From Neptuniibacter sp050633605 (lineage in GTDB: Bacteria > Pseudomonadota > Gammaproteobacteria > Pseudomonadales > Balneatricaceae), in assembly GCA_050633605.1 (NCBI GenBank), contig JBOEGV010000020.1, positions 39,839-103,838 on the forward strand: 64,000 nt of DNA. Reading direction: 5' to 3'. Shown piece after piece: positions 15,743 to 23,366 of the stretch. The notes beneath the pieces are model-generated. The model did not search any database, was not told the origin of the DNA, and saw nothing but the letters and a program-made list of their open reading frames with translations. The position numbers and the translations under genes are program-made. Every line of letters begins with the position of its first letter. Within the stretch, counting starts at the first letter, position 1.

Positions 15743-15771
15743 CAAAAAGCCCCTCGATGATTGAGGGGCTT
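15743..15771 (-). terminator. Rho-independent terminator of pilA
   Basis: On the minus strand AAGCCCCTC and GAGGGGCTT pair over 9 bp around a 7-base loop and are followed by TTTTTG, 21 bases after the pilA stop. The start codon of the small downstream gene lies 13 bases further on. Confidence 0.9.
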
Positions 15772-15791
15772 AGCAATAAAACGACTAACTA

Positions 15792-16313
15792 TTAACGTGC
15801 TGGGCAACGTGCAGGTTCGATACCGTCACAGAAAATAATCCAAGACAGGTTTCCTGCAGTATTGTTACTGTCTGGATAAAGCCAAATACTATCAACTGCT
15901 GTTGAAGAAGTATCGATTTGAGTATTCAAAGCGCCTTGAATACCGCCAGAAGCGAAGCTTGCCGCACCAGGTGTATTACCCTGTAAATTACCGGTACCAT
16001 CAGCCTGAACCCATGCAACTGAAAGATCTTTTACATGCGTACCAATATAAGTCGCTGTACCCAAAGCGCTACTCGCAAAACCGTAATTCACACCACCTTG
16101 CGTGAATGACGCAGCTACAAGAGGCACGCCACCTTCAACCTGGAAGAACTCTTCGGTTACCAATTTGTTAGGTCCAAGCAACTGAGGAACCTCAGCCAAT
16201 TTGGAACGTACGGTATAATCCTGATAAGCAGGCAAAGCAATTGCCGCCAAAATACCGATGATTGCCACAACAATCATCAGTTCAATCAATGTAAAACCCT
16301 GTTGTTTTCTCAT
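15792..16313 (-). CDS. pilA: Type IV major pilin PilA
   Basis: The 173-residue prepilin has the short basic leader MRKQQG and the class III cleavage site G6|F7TLIELMIVVAIIGILAAIALPAYQDY, including the Glu at position 5 of the mature protein. The hydrophobic helix is followed by a variable globular head and a C-terminal disulfide loop, Cys162 to Cys170. PilD would cut and N-methylate it; the PilB/PilC machine encoded divergently assembles it. GGAG precedes the ATG. A minor pilin cannot be excluded, but its place opposite pilBCD is that of the major pilin. Confidence 0.93.
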   Translation of the reverse strand: MRKQQGFTLIELMIVVAIIGILAAIALPAYQDYTVRSKLAEVPQLLGPNKLVTEEFFQVEGGVPLVAASFTQGGVNYGFASSALGTATYIGTHVKDLSVAWVQADGTGNLQGNTPGAASFASGGIQGALNTQIDTSSTAVDSIWLYPDSNNTAGNLSWIIFCDGIEPARCPAR

Positions 16314-16505
16314 AATTTTCTCCAGCGAATATCCTTAATTGAAAATCAAGTCCCTACAGTTTAGCGAATTATTGCCAAGACGCTAGCCATATCGCACTAT
16401 ATGTTGCAAATATACACTAAATTGTTCGTTTTCAAATACAAAATCTAATGTTATTTTAGACTGATACTGTTGAGTATTCATGGAATTGAGTCAGAGGGTA
16501 ACGAA

Positions 16506-18218
16506 TTGCAATCAAGTCAACCTTTAAGTGGTTTAGCAAAACGACTAGTTAATGAAGGTGTTTGCTCTGCTGAAGTCGCTGCTGACGCAACCCTTGAATG
16601 CCGGAAAAAAAAGCAATCGTTTATCTCTTATATAATCGAACAACGTTTGGTTAGTGCCTACAGAGCCGCTGCTGCAGCTTCTGAAGAGTTCGGCATCCCT
16701 TTGCTTGACCTGGATGCCCTTGACTCTGAATCTTTACCACAGGGGCTCATCAAAGAATCTCTGATCACTAAACACCAGGCATTGCCACTACAAAAACGGG
16801 AAAACCGTTTATTTGTTGCGATCTCAGATCCGACCAACATTCAAGCTCTGGATGAATTCAAGTTTCAAAGTGGTATAACTGCTGAAGCGGTAATCGTTGA
16901 AGAAGACAAATTAACTCGAACCATTGAAAGCTTTCTGGATAATCAAAACAACGCACTTGATGATCTGGATGATACGGACCTTGATAATCTGGAGGTTGAT
17001 GAAGGCAATGAGGCTAAGCCTGAAGATGAGTCCGCCGAAGATGCTGCCAACGACGCTCCGATTGTACGATTCGTAAACAAAATTTTATTGGATGCCATAA
17101 AAAATGGGGCATCGGACATTCACTTTGAGCCTTATGAGAAGACATACAGGATTCGAAGTCGAATTGACGGGATTTTACAGGAAATAGCCAAACCCCCGTC
17201 CAATCTCGCTTCCCGGCTATCCGCTCGTTTAAAGGTTATGTCGCAAATGGATATTTCTGAACGTCGCGTCCCTCAAGACGGGCGTATCAAAATGAAAATT
17301 TCCAAAAACCGGGCAATTGATTTTCGTGTGAATACTCTGCCAACCCTCTGGGGTGAAAAAATTGTGCTGCGAATCCTGGACCCTAGCAGTGCCAAAATGG
17401 GAGTTGAAGCTTTAGGTTTTTCAGAATTCCAAAGAGACATGTATTTACAAACCCTGCATAAACCACAGGGCATGATACTTGTGACGGGACCCACCGGTAG
17501 CGGTAAGACCGTTTCCTTGTACACCGGCCTGAACATCCTTAATACCGAAGAAAGAAATATTTCCACCGCCGAAGATCCCGTAGAGATAAACCTGGAAGGC
17601 ATAAACCAGGTTCACGTAAATACGAAAGTAGGGTTAACATTTGCGGAATCGTTACGCGCCTTCCTTCGTCAGGATCCAGATGTCGTCATGGTGGGTGAGA
17701 TCCGAGATCTCGAAACTGCTGAGATTGCAATCAAAGCAGCCCAAACGGGTCATATGGTTCTTTCTACTCTGCATACTAATAGCTCCCCGGAAACCCTGAC
17801 GCGTTTAAGAAATATGGGAGTGCCAGCATTTAATATTGCCACTTCCGTAAGCTTAATCATTGCTCAACGCTTGGGTCGACGACTGTGTGAAAGCTGCAAA
17901 CGCCCACTCTCACTGCCAGCAGTCACTCTAAAAGAAGAAGGCTTTACTGACGAGCAAATTAAAAACCTGAACATGTTTGAAGCTAACAGTGACGGATGCA
18001 GTAAATGCAATAAAGGTTACAAAGGTAGGGTAGGTGTCTATGAAATGCTTAAGATGTCTCCTGAAATTGCAGCAGTAATAATGGAGAATGGTACATCTCT
18101 GGATATACTTAAAGTTGCGAAGACACAAGGTTTTCAAGACCTGCGTGAATCAGGCCTGATAAAAGTAACTGAGGGCGTCACCAGCTTGGAAGAAATGAAC
18201 CGAGTGATTAAAACCTGA
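16506..18218 (+). CDS. pilB: Type IV pilus assembly ATPase PilB
   Basis: The hexameric cytoplasmic ATPase drives pilus extension. I place the start at TTG 16506-16508: GAGGG lies eight bases upstream and the resulting N-terminus (MQSSQPLSGLAKRL) aligns residue for residue with P. aeruginosa PilB. An earlier in-frame TTG at 16470 has no ribosome site. The 570-residue product has the MshEN-type N-domain, an acidic linker rich in Asp and Glu, Walker A GPTGSGKT at 328-335, an aspartate box and Walker B, and a zinc site C461, C464, C498, C501. It leads pilB-pilC-pilD-coaE-yacG. Confidence 0.95.
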   Translation: MQSSQPLSGLAKRLVNEGVCSAEVAADATLECRKKKQSFISYIIEQRLVSAYRAAAAASEEFGIPLLDLDALDSESLPQGLIKESLITKHQALPLQKRENRLFVAISDPTNIQALDEFKFQSGITAEAVIVEEDKLTRTIESFLDNQNNALDDLDDTDLDNLEVDEGNEAKPEDESAEDAANDAPIVRFVNKILLDAIKNGASDIHFEPYEKTYRIRSRIDGILQEIAKPPSNLASRLSARLKVMSQMDISERRVPQDGRIKMKISKNRAIDFRVNTLPTLWGEKIVLRILDPSSAKMGVEALGFSEFQRDMYLQTLHKPQGMILVTGPTGSGKTVSLYTGLNILNTEERNISTAEDPVEINLEGINQVHVNTKVGLTFAESLRAFLRQDPDVVMVGEIRDLETAEIAIKAAQTGHMVLSTLHTNSSPETLTRLRNMGVPAFNIATSVSLIIAQRLGRRLCESCKRPLSLPAVTLKEEGFTDEQIKNLNMFEANSDGCSKCNKGYKGRVGVYEMLKMSPEIAAVIMENGTSLDILKVAKTQGFQDLRESGLIKVTEGVTSLEEMNRVIKT

Positions 18219-18236
18219 CTAGCGGGATAAAATACC

Positions 18237-19457
18237 ATGGCTAAAGAAGCCAAGCTAAATACTTTCACATGGAAAGGGAAAGACAAGAACGGCAACGTTA
18301 GTAAAGGTAAAATAGACGCCACAACGGTTGCCCAGGCCAAAGCTCAGCTAAGAAAGCAAGGCATCATTCCATCGGGAGTTCGCAAAGAAGCCGGGGCCAG
18401 CTTGTTTAGCTCTGAAAATAAAGCAGTACAGCCTGTCGATATCGCATTTTTCACCCGCCAAATGGCTACAATGCTAAAATCGGGTGTCCCTTTACTACAA
18501 GGGCTGGATATAACTGCCGGCGGTATAGAGAAGAAAAAGCTCAAAAATATTGTGTATCAGATTAAAAATGATGTTAATAGTGGCACAGAATTTTCGTCTT
18601 CTCTTGCAAAATACCCTGAACATTTTGATGATCTTTTTTGTAATTTAGTTCATGCCGGTGAGCAGTCGGGTGCTCTGGAACAAATGTTAGAACGGATAGC
18701 CACCTATAAAGAAAAGTTAGAATCCCTTAAAGCAAAAATCAAAAAGGCTTTGACCTATCCAACTGCAGTTATTTTGGTGGGTATTATTGTGTCAGCAATA
18801 CTACTGGTCAAAGTCGTTCCGCAATTCGAAAGCGTGTTTCAGGGATTTGGGGCCGATTTACCCGCTTTTACAAAATTTGTAATCGGACTTTCCGAAAAAG
18901 CACAGGAATGGTGGTGGGTTGCACTCTTAGGTGCAGTTGTCACAGGTTTCTTATTTAAAACAGCGATGCAAAAATCTCAAAAGTTCAGGGACACTGTTGA
19001 TAAGCTTATGCTGAAAATCCCTGTTATTGGGAAAATTCTAGAGCAAGCATCTGTAGCTCGTTTTGCTCGAACACTTGCAACAACGTTTGCTGCGGGTGTC
19101 CCTCTGGTAAACGCTTTAGAGTCTGCTGCAGGCGCTTCTGGTAATGCACTCTATAGAGATGCAATCTTACAGGTAAGAAACGGCGTATCAACAGGCCAAT
19201 CATTGCAAAATGCGGTAGTAATGACAGGCATATTTCCTAACATGGCTACGCAAATGATCGCCATAGGTGAAGAAGCAGGCTCTCTAGAAAATATGCTTGA
19301 AAAAATAGCAGATTTTTACGAGGAGCAGGTTGATAACGCAGTTGATAATCTATCCAGCCTACTGGAACCATTGATCATGGTCGTTCTTGGTGTGCTTGTG
19401 GGCGGCTTGGTGGTTGCCATGTACCTACCTATATTCCAGTTAGGTAATGTAGTTTAA
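18237..19457 (+). CDS. pilC: Type IV pilus inner-membrane platform protein PilC
   Basis: The 406-residue protein of the GspF/PilC family anchors the assembly ATPase and pilin in the inner membrane. It has an N-terminal cytoplasmic segment (FTWKGKDKNGNVSKGKIDA) and two T2SSF repeats, with FTRQMATMLKSGVPLLQGL in the first and FARTLATTFAAGVPLVNALES in the second. Three membrane helices follow the usual pattern. It starts 18 bp after pilB, so it is in the same operon. Confidence 0.96.
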   Translation: MAKEAKLNTFTWKGKDKNGNVSKGKIDATTVAQAKAQLRKQGIIPSGVRKEAGASLFSSENKAVQPVDIAFFTRQMATMLKSGVPLLQGLDITAGGIEKKKLKNIVYQIKNDVNSGTEFSSSLAKYPEHFDDLFCNLVHAGEQSGALEQMLERIATYKEKLESLKAKIKKALTYPTAVILVGIIVSAILLVKVVPQFESVFQGFGADLPAFTKFVIGLSEKAQEWWWVALLGAVVTGFLFKTAMQKSQKFRDTVDKLMLKIPVIGKILEQASVARFARTLATTFAAGVPLVNALESAAGASGNALYRDAILQVRNGVSTGQSLQNAVVMTGIFPNMATQMIAIGEEAGSLENMLEKIADFYEEQVDNAVDNLSSLLEPLIMVVLGVLVGGLVVAMYLPIFQLGNVV

Positions 19458-19472
19458 GAGCTAAGGATTTAA

Positions 19473-20327
19473 ATGTCTCTGTTTGGTTTAGATCCTTTCT
19501 GGGCAACCGCTTACACGTTTGTAATTGCCTTATGTGTGGGTAGTTTTCTTAATGTTGTCATATACCGAATCCCTATTATGATGCAGCGCGAGTGGGATGA
19601 GCAGCTTGGGAACAAAGAGACAGACCCTGCCAGTACTGAACCTTTCAACCTATCGGTTCCTGCTTCCACCTGCACTCGTTGCAATCATAAAATACGCTGG
19701 TTTGAAAACATTCCCGTATTAAGTTACCTCTTCCTGAAAGGCAGATGCTCAGAGTGCAAATCCGCCATTTCTTTCCGCTATCCCTGTATTGAGTTGTTAT
19801 CTGCCATTACAGCCTCCTTCGCTGTCTACACATATGGATTTAATGAAATCAGCCTGGCAGTCATTCTTCTGACCTCGGGGCTTATCTGCCTGATTTTCAT
19901 TGATATTGATCATCAACTATTACCCGACCGAATTACATTACCCTTGCTATGGCTTGGGCTATTTGTAAACAGCTTTGGAATGTTTACCTCTATACACAGT
20001 GCTGTTTATGGCGCCATAGCCGGATATTTAAGCCTGTGGTCAATATATTGGATTTTTAAATTGCTCACAGGCAAAGAAGGAATGGGCTATGGTGACTTTA
20101 AGCTATTAGCCGCATTAGGCGCATGGGCAGGCATAGGTCAGCTGCCGCTGATCATTTTACTGAGTTCTCTTGTCGGAGCTATTTTAGGTATCCTCATGAT
20201 ACTTTTCAAAAAGCATGGCAGAGAAACGCCAATTCCCTTTGGTCCTTACTTAGCAATTGCCGGATGGATAGCCATATTCTGGGGGCATCAAATCACCTCC
20301 ACTTACCTTCAACTATTAAGATTCTGA
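19473..20327 (+). CDS. pilD: Prepilin peptidase / N-methyltransferase PilD
   Basis: This 284-residue bifunctional inner-membrane aspartyl protease removes the prepilin leader and methylates the new N-terminal Phe. The cytoplasmic zinc-type cysteines C67, C70, C92 and C95 are present. So are the catalytic aspartates in IDIDHQLLPDR (about 143-153) and in the GYGD motif (Asp208), and about eight membrane helices. AAGGAT precedes the ATG, 15 bp after pilC. It would also process type II secretion pseudopilins if the organism has them. Confidence 0.96.
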   Translation: MSLFGLDPFWATAYTFVIALCVGSFLNVVIYRIPIMMQREWDEQLGNKETDPASTEPFNLSVPASTCTRCNHKIRWFENIPVLSYLFLKGRCSECKSAISFRYPCIELLSAITASFAVYTYGFNEISLAVILLTSGLICLIFIDIDHQLLPDRITLPLLWLGLFVNSFGMFTSIHSAVYGAIAGYLSLWSIYWIFKLLTGKEGMGYGDFKLLAALGAWAGIGQLPLIILLSSLVGAILGILMILFKKHGRETPIPFGPYLAIAGWIAIFWGHQITSTYLQLLRF

Positions 20328-20330
20328 TTT

Positions 20331-20942
20331 ATGTTTGTTGTTGGCATTACGGGCGGTATCGGGAGTGGCAAAACCGCTGTCACTTCCACCTTGGAACAAT
20401 TCGGGATTGAGGTTGTTGATGCTGACATTGTTGCCAGACAAGTAGTAGAGCCTGGTAGCTATGCATTAACAGAAATCACAAAACACTTTGGCCCTGAATT
20501 ACTCAACAATGATGGCACTTTAGATCGACAGCAATTAAGGTCTATCGTTTTTAAGTCAGATACTGAAAGAAAATGGTTGGAATCACTGCTTCATCCGGCC
20601 ATCAGAACAATAATCAAAAAACAATTGAATGAAGCCAAGTCAAAATATTGTATTCTGGCATCACCTCTTCTTTTAGAATCTGATCAGCACCTGCTGACGG
20701 ATTACATTGTTGTAATAGATCTGGATGAAGAGCTACAAATACAGCGAACAACTACACGTGATAACAATAGTGAAGAACAGATCAGATCTATTATCGCAGC
20801 ACAAATGAGCAGGGAAAAAAGAATACAAAAAGCTGATTACGTAATTACAAACGACAGTGATTTAAAAGAATTAAAAAGCAAAGTTAAAAAACTTCACCAA
20901 ACACTACTTTTAAAAGCAAAAGAATGTAATGTCAAAACCTAA
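20331..20942 (+). CDS. coaE: Dephospho-CoA kinase
   Basis: The 203-residue kinase phosphorylates the 3'-OH of dephospho-CoA, the last step of coenzyme A synthesis. The P-loop GITGGIGSGKT (residues 5-15), the VVDADIVARQVVEPG substrate motif, and the SPLLLES and lid regions are typical. It starts three bases after pilD, and its 3' end overlaps yacG by 14 bp. The pilD-coaE-yacG order is conserved in pseudomonads. Confidence 0.96.
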   Translation: MFVVGITGGIGSGKTAVTSTLEQFGIEVVDADIVARQVVEPGSYALTEITKHFGPELLNNDGTLDRQQLRSIVFKSDTERKWLESLLHPAIRTIIKKQLNEAKSKYCILASPLLLESDQHLLTDYIVVIDLDEELQIQRTTTRDNNSEEQIRSIIAAQMSREKRIQKADYVITNDSDLKELKSKVKKLHQTLLLKAKECNVKT

Positions 20943-21153
20943 AATAAAGTGCCCAACCTGTGAAAAAGAGCATATTTACAATAGCTCCAGCTCTTTCCGC
21001 CCTTTCTGTTCTGAACGCTGCAAGATGATTGACTTGGGCGCCTGGGCAAATGAGGAATATTCAATACCAGAATCAAAATCTGTAAGTGATTACAGCAGCG
21101 GAGAACTGGAAGAATATGAAGGCGCCTCTACTAGCTCTCCAACCATGCACTGA
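20929..21153 (+). CDS. yacG: DNA gyrase inhibitor YacG
   Basis: The 74-residue zinc protein has four cysteines, C8-x2-C11 and C27-x3-C31 (KCPTCEKE and FRPFCSERCKMIDLGAWANEEY). In E. coli YacG binds the GyrB C-terminal domain and blocks DNA binding. The C-terminal tail is acidic and serine-rich. It overlaps coaE by 14 bp, so translation is probably coupled. Its last 23 bp overlap the 3' end of the convergent Nudix-ThiE gene. Confidence 0.93.
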   Translation: MSKPKIKCPTCEKEHIYNSSSSFRPFCSERCKMIDLGAWANEEYSIPESKSVSDYSSGELEEYEGASTSSPTMH

Positions 21154-22078
21154 TGGCTGCAATGCCCTGAGCACCGTAAAGATGAGCAGTCTTGATATCT
21201 GCAACAGACATGCCGCCAAGGGCATATACAGGAATGGGACAGCCATCCACCATCTCTTTAAAGGCACTCCAACCTAAAGTTTCAGTATCAGGATGGGAGC
21301 TTGTTGGGTTTACGGGTGATAAAGTCACAAAATCCAGACCTTTCTCGACCGCCATTTTCAGTTCTTTCTCCGAATGACAAGAAGCACTCAGCCAACGCCC
21401 CTTGAATTCGTTTCTGCTTTTTAAGTGTTGTAATCGTACGGAATTCAAGTGCAAAGCATCTAACTTTAACGCATTGCCTAATTCACAATCTCTGTTCGCA
21501 GAAAAAAGCACACCTAGCTTCTCGCAATAAACCTGTATCTCACGGGCCAAAGACGAGTATTCTCCATCCTCAATGTTTGAGTCACGGAACATGACTGCTC
21601 TGGCTCCACGCTCATAAGCTTTATCAATCTGCTGCCAAAGACCTTCCACACTGTCTGAATATTCAGGAGTAATAAACCAAGCAATGGGCAACTGTGCGGC
21701 ATTAAGAATAGGTTTATTGGCTGCAGGAAACTGATAATTATTCAGCTCGTTTGTTTCAACCCATGTTATTGGCTGGCCTTCTTTCCCCCAAGCTTCACCA
21801 TCAAAAGCGGTGACTTCATAAACATCGAGAAGCACAGATTTATCTTCGTAATGATGAGGCACCTTAATCAAGGGCCGGTTGCTCTGAACATTGATATCCA
21901 GCTCTTCAAACAATTCACGTGCAAGAGCATCCGCAGAAGGCTCTCCTACCTCGACTTTGCCCCCAGGGAACTCCCAAAGACCGCCCTGATGTTTGTTATC
22001 AGGGCGTTTGGCAATCAAAACCCGCTGTTTTTCATCTCTGATAACTGCGGCTGCAACATGAATTAGTTTTTTACTCAT
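21131..22078 (-). CDS. MutT-like Nudix hydrolase fused to a ThiE-like (thiamine phosphate synthase) domain
   Basis: Residues 1-130 form a Nudix domain with the box G39-G40-x-V-E-V-G-E ... R54-E55-L-F-E58-E59, as in MutT, which hydrolyses 8-oxo-dGTP; the usual Gly after EE is Asp61. Residues from about 135 form a TIM-barrel domain like TenI/ThiE (MFRDSN, FSANRDC, LSPVNPTSSHPDTETLGW, VYALGGM). The fusion is known in many gammaproteobacteria; the role of the second domain is unclear. Its ATG shares one base with the argJ stop (TAATG), so translation is probably coupled. Confidence 0.9.
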   Translation of the reverse strand: MSKKLIHVAAAVIRDEKQRVLIAKRPDNKHQGGLWEFPGGKVEVGEPSADALARELFEELDINVQSNRPLIKVPHHYEDKSVLLDVYEVTAFDGEAWGKEGQPITWVETNELNNYQFPAANKPILNAAQLPIAWFITPEYSDSVEGLWQQIDKAYERGARAVMFRDSNIEDGEYSSLAREIQVYCEKLGVLFSANRDCELGNALKLDALHLNSVRLQHLKSRNEFKGRWLSASCHSEKELKMAVEKGLDFVTLSPVNPTSSHPDTETLGWSAFKEMVDGCPIPVYALGGMSVADIKTAHLYGAQGIAAISAWLES

Positions 22079-23298
22079 TAACTACGATAATCCGCATTTA
22101 TGCTTACATAATCATGAGAAAGATCTGTAGTCCAAACAGTTTCTGCGTAACTTCCCCGATTCAATACCACCCGGATAAGAATCTCTTCCTGGTCCATAAC
22201 GGCCTGACCTGATGCTTCAGTATAATCAGCGTCTCGCCCACCATTACTTACAATGCGCACATCAGCCAAATATATTTCCAGGGCATTCAGATCAAGATTT
22301 TCCAGGCCCACACGTCCCACAACAGCAAGAATACGTCCCCAGTTAGGGTCGCAGGCAAAAAGCGCTGTTTTAACTAACGGAGAATGTGCAATATCGTAAG
22401 CCGTAGCTAAAGCTTCAGGCTCAGAAGCAGCTGACTCAACGGTAATGGTTACAAACTTTGTAGCCCCTTCACCATCACGCACAATGGCATGGGCAAGCTC
22501 CTGCATGATGGCATTTAATTCAGAGCGAAATAACTCATATAAAACCACGTCAGATTCACTGACAGTAACTCTAGCCTTTCCTGTTGCAACCAGAATGCAG
22601 GAATCGTTGGTAGATGTATCACTATCTACCGTTATTCGGTTAAAGGAGCAATTAACTGCATCGGTTAATAAGGCCTGGAGTAATTCCGGAGCCACCTCTG
22701 CATCTGTTGCAACATAAGCCAGCATTGTCGCCATATTTGGCTTAATCATGCCTGCCCCTTTAGAGATACCTGTCAGAGTCACTGTATGACCATTACATTC
22801 AAACTGACGCGAGGCCCCTTTGACTCGTGTGTCCGTGGTCATGATTCCAGCAGCGGCATCGTCCCAACCGTTTTCAGTTAAAGAAAGATTTGCATCCGGA
22901 ACAGCCGATAGGATTTTTTCAACAGGAAGCTTCTCTCCAATTACCCCTGTAGAAAACGGTAGAACTGAAGCAACATGGCAACCTGTTTCTTGCGATACCG
23001 CCTCACAAACAGCCATTGCATCTAAATATCCTTCCTCCCCAGTGCCTGCATTTGCGTTTCCTGTATTGGTTACAAGGAAACGAGGCGATTCGTCCGACAA
23101 ATGTTTTTTACAGATTTGTACCGGCGCAGCACAAAAGGCATTTTTTGTAAAAACCCCCGCAGTATTTGCACCTTCACAAAGCTGCATCAATACCAGGTCG
23201 TTTCGACCTGGTTTTTTAATACCTGCGGATGTTGTACCTAATTTGAAACCCGATACTGGTAACATTTTCTCAGGGAAAGTGGCTGGACCTACTGCCAT
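22078..23298 (-). CDS. argJ: ArgJ, glutamate N-acetyltransferase / ornithine acetyltransferase
   Basis: The 406-residue proenzyme recycles the acetyl group from N-acetylornithine to glutamate in the cyclic arginine pathway and may also use acetyl-CoA. It self-cleaves between Ala190 and Thr191 (KPNMA|TMLAYVATDA), making Thr191 the nucleophile of the beta chain. The ATG at 23296-23298 follows GGAG, after a large palindrome that ends the secA transcript. An in-frame upstream reading to 23316 has no ribosome site. It is coupled to the Nudix-ThiE gene. Confidence 0.95.
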   Translation of the reverse strand: MAVGPATFPEKMLPVSGFKLGTTSAGIKKPGRNDLVLMQLCEGANTAGVFTKNAFCAAPVQICKKHLSDESPRFLVTNTGNANAGTGEEGYLDAMAVCEAVSQETGCHVASVLPFSTGVIGEKLPVEKILSAVPDANLSLTENGWDDAAAGIMTTDTRVKGASRQFECNGHTVTLTGISKGAGMIKPNMATMLAYVATDAEVAPELLQALLTDAVNCSFNRITVDSDTSTNDSCILVATGKARVTVSESDVVLYELFRSELNAIMQELAHAIVRDGEGATKFVTITVESAASEPEALATAYDIAHSPLVKTALFACDPNWGRILAVVGRVGLENLDLNALEIYLADVRIVSNGGRDADYTEASGQAVMDQEEILIRVVLNRGSYAETVWTTDLSHDYVSINADYRS

Positions 23299-23317
23299 TT
23301 CTTTTCTCCAAAGCAAA

Positions 23318-23341
23318 GAAAGCAGCGTCGACGCTGCTTTC
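23318..23341 (-). terminator. 24-bp perfect palindrome after secA (terminator-like)
   Basis: An uninterrupted self-complementary sequence, GAAAGCAGCGTC and its exact inverse, lies 25 bases after the secA stop and about 20 bases before the argJ start. On the minus strand it is followed by TTTGCTTT, a weak T-run. It probably ends or attenuates the secA transcript; a DNA-binding site is the alternative. Confidence 0.65.
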
Positions 23342-23366
23342 TGGTAGTAATGTGTAAAGATCTAAC

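Noticed and set aside
16314..16469. Possible sigma-54 promoter for pilA (TGGC and TTGGC elements on the minus strand)
   Set aside because: The GG and GC dinucleotides are spaced 11 or 9 bases apart rather than the required 10, and no enhancer is evident.
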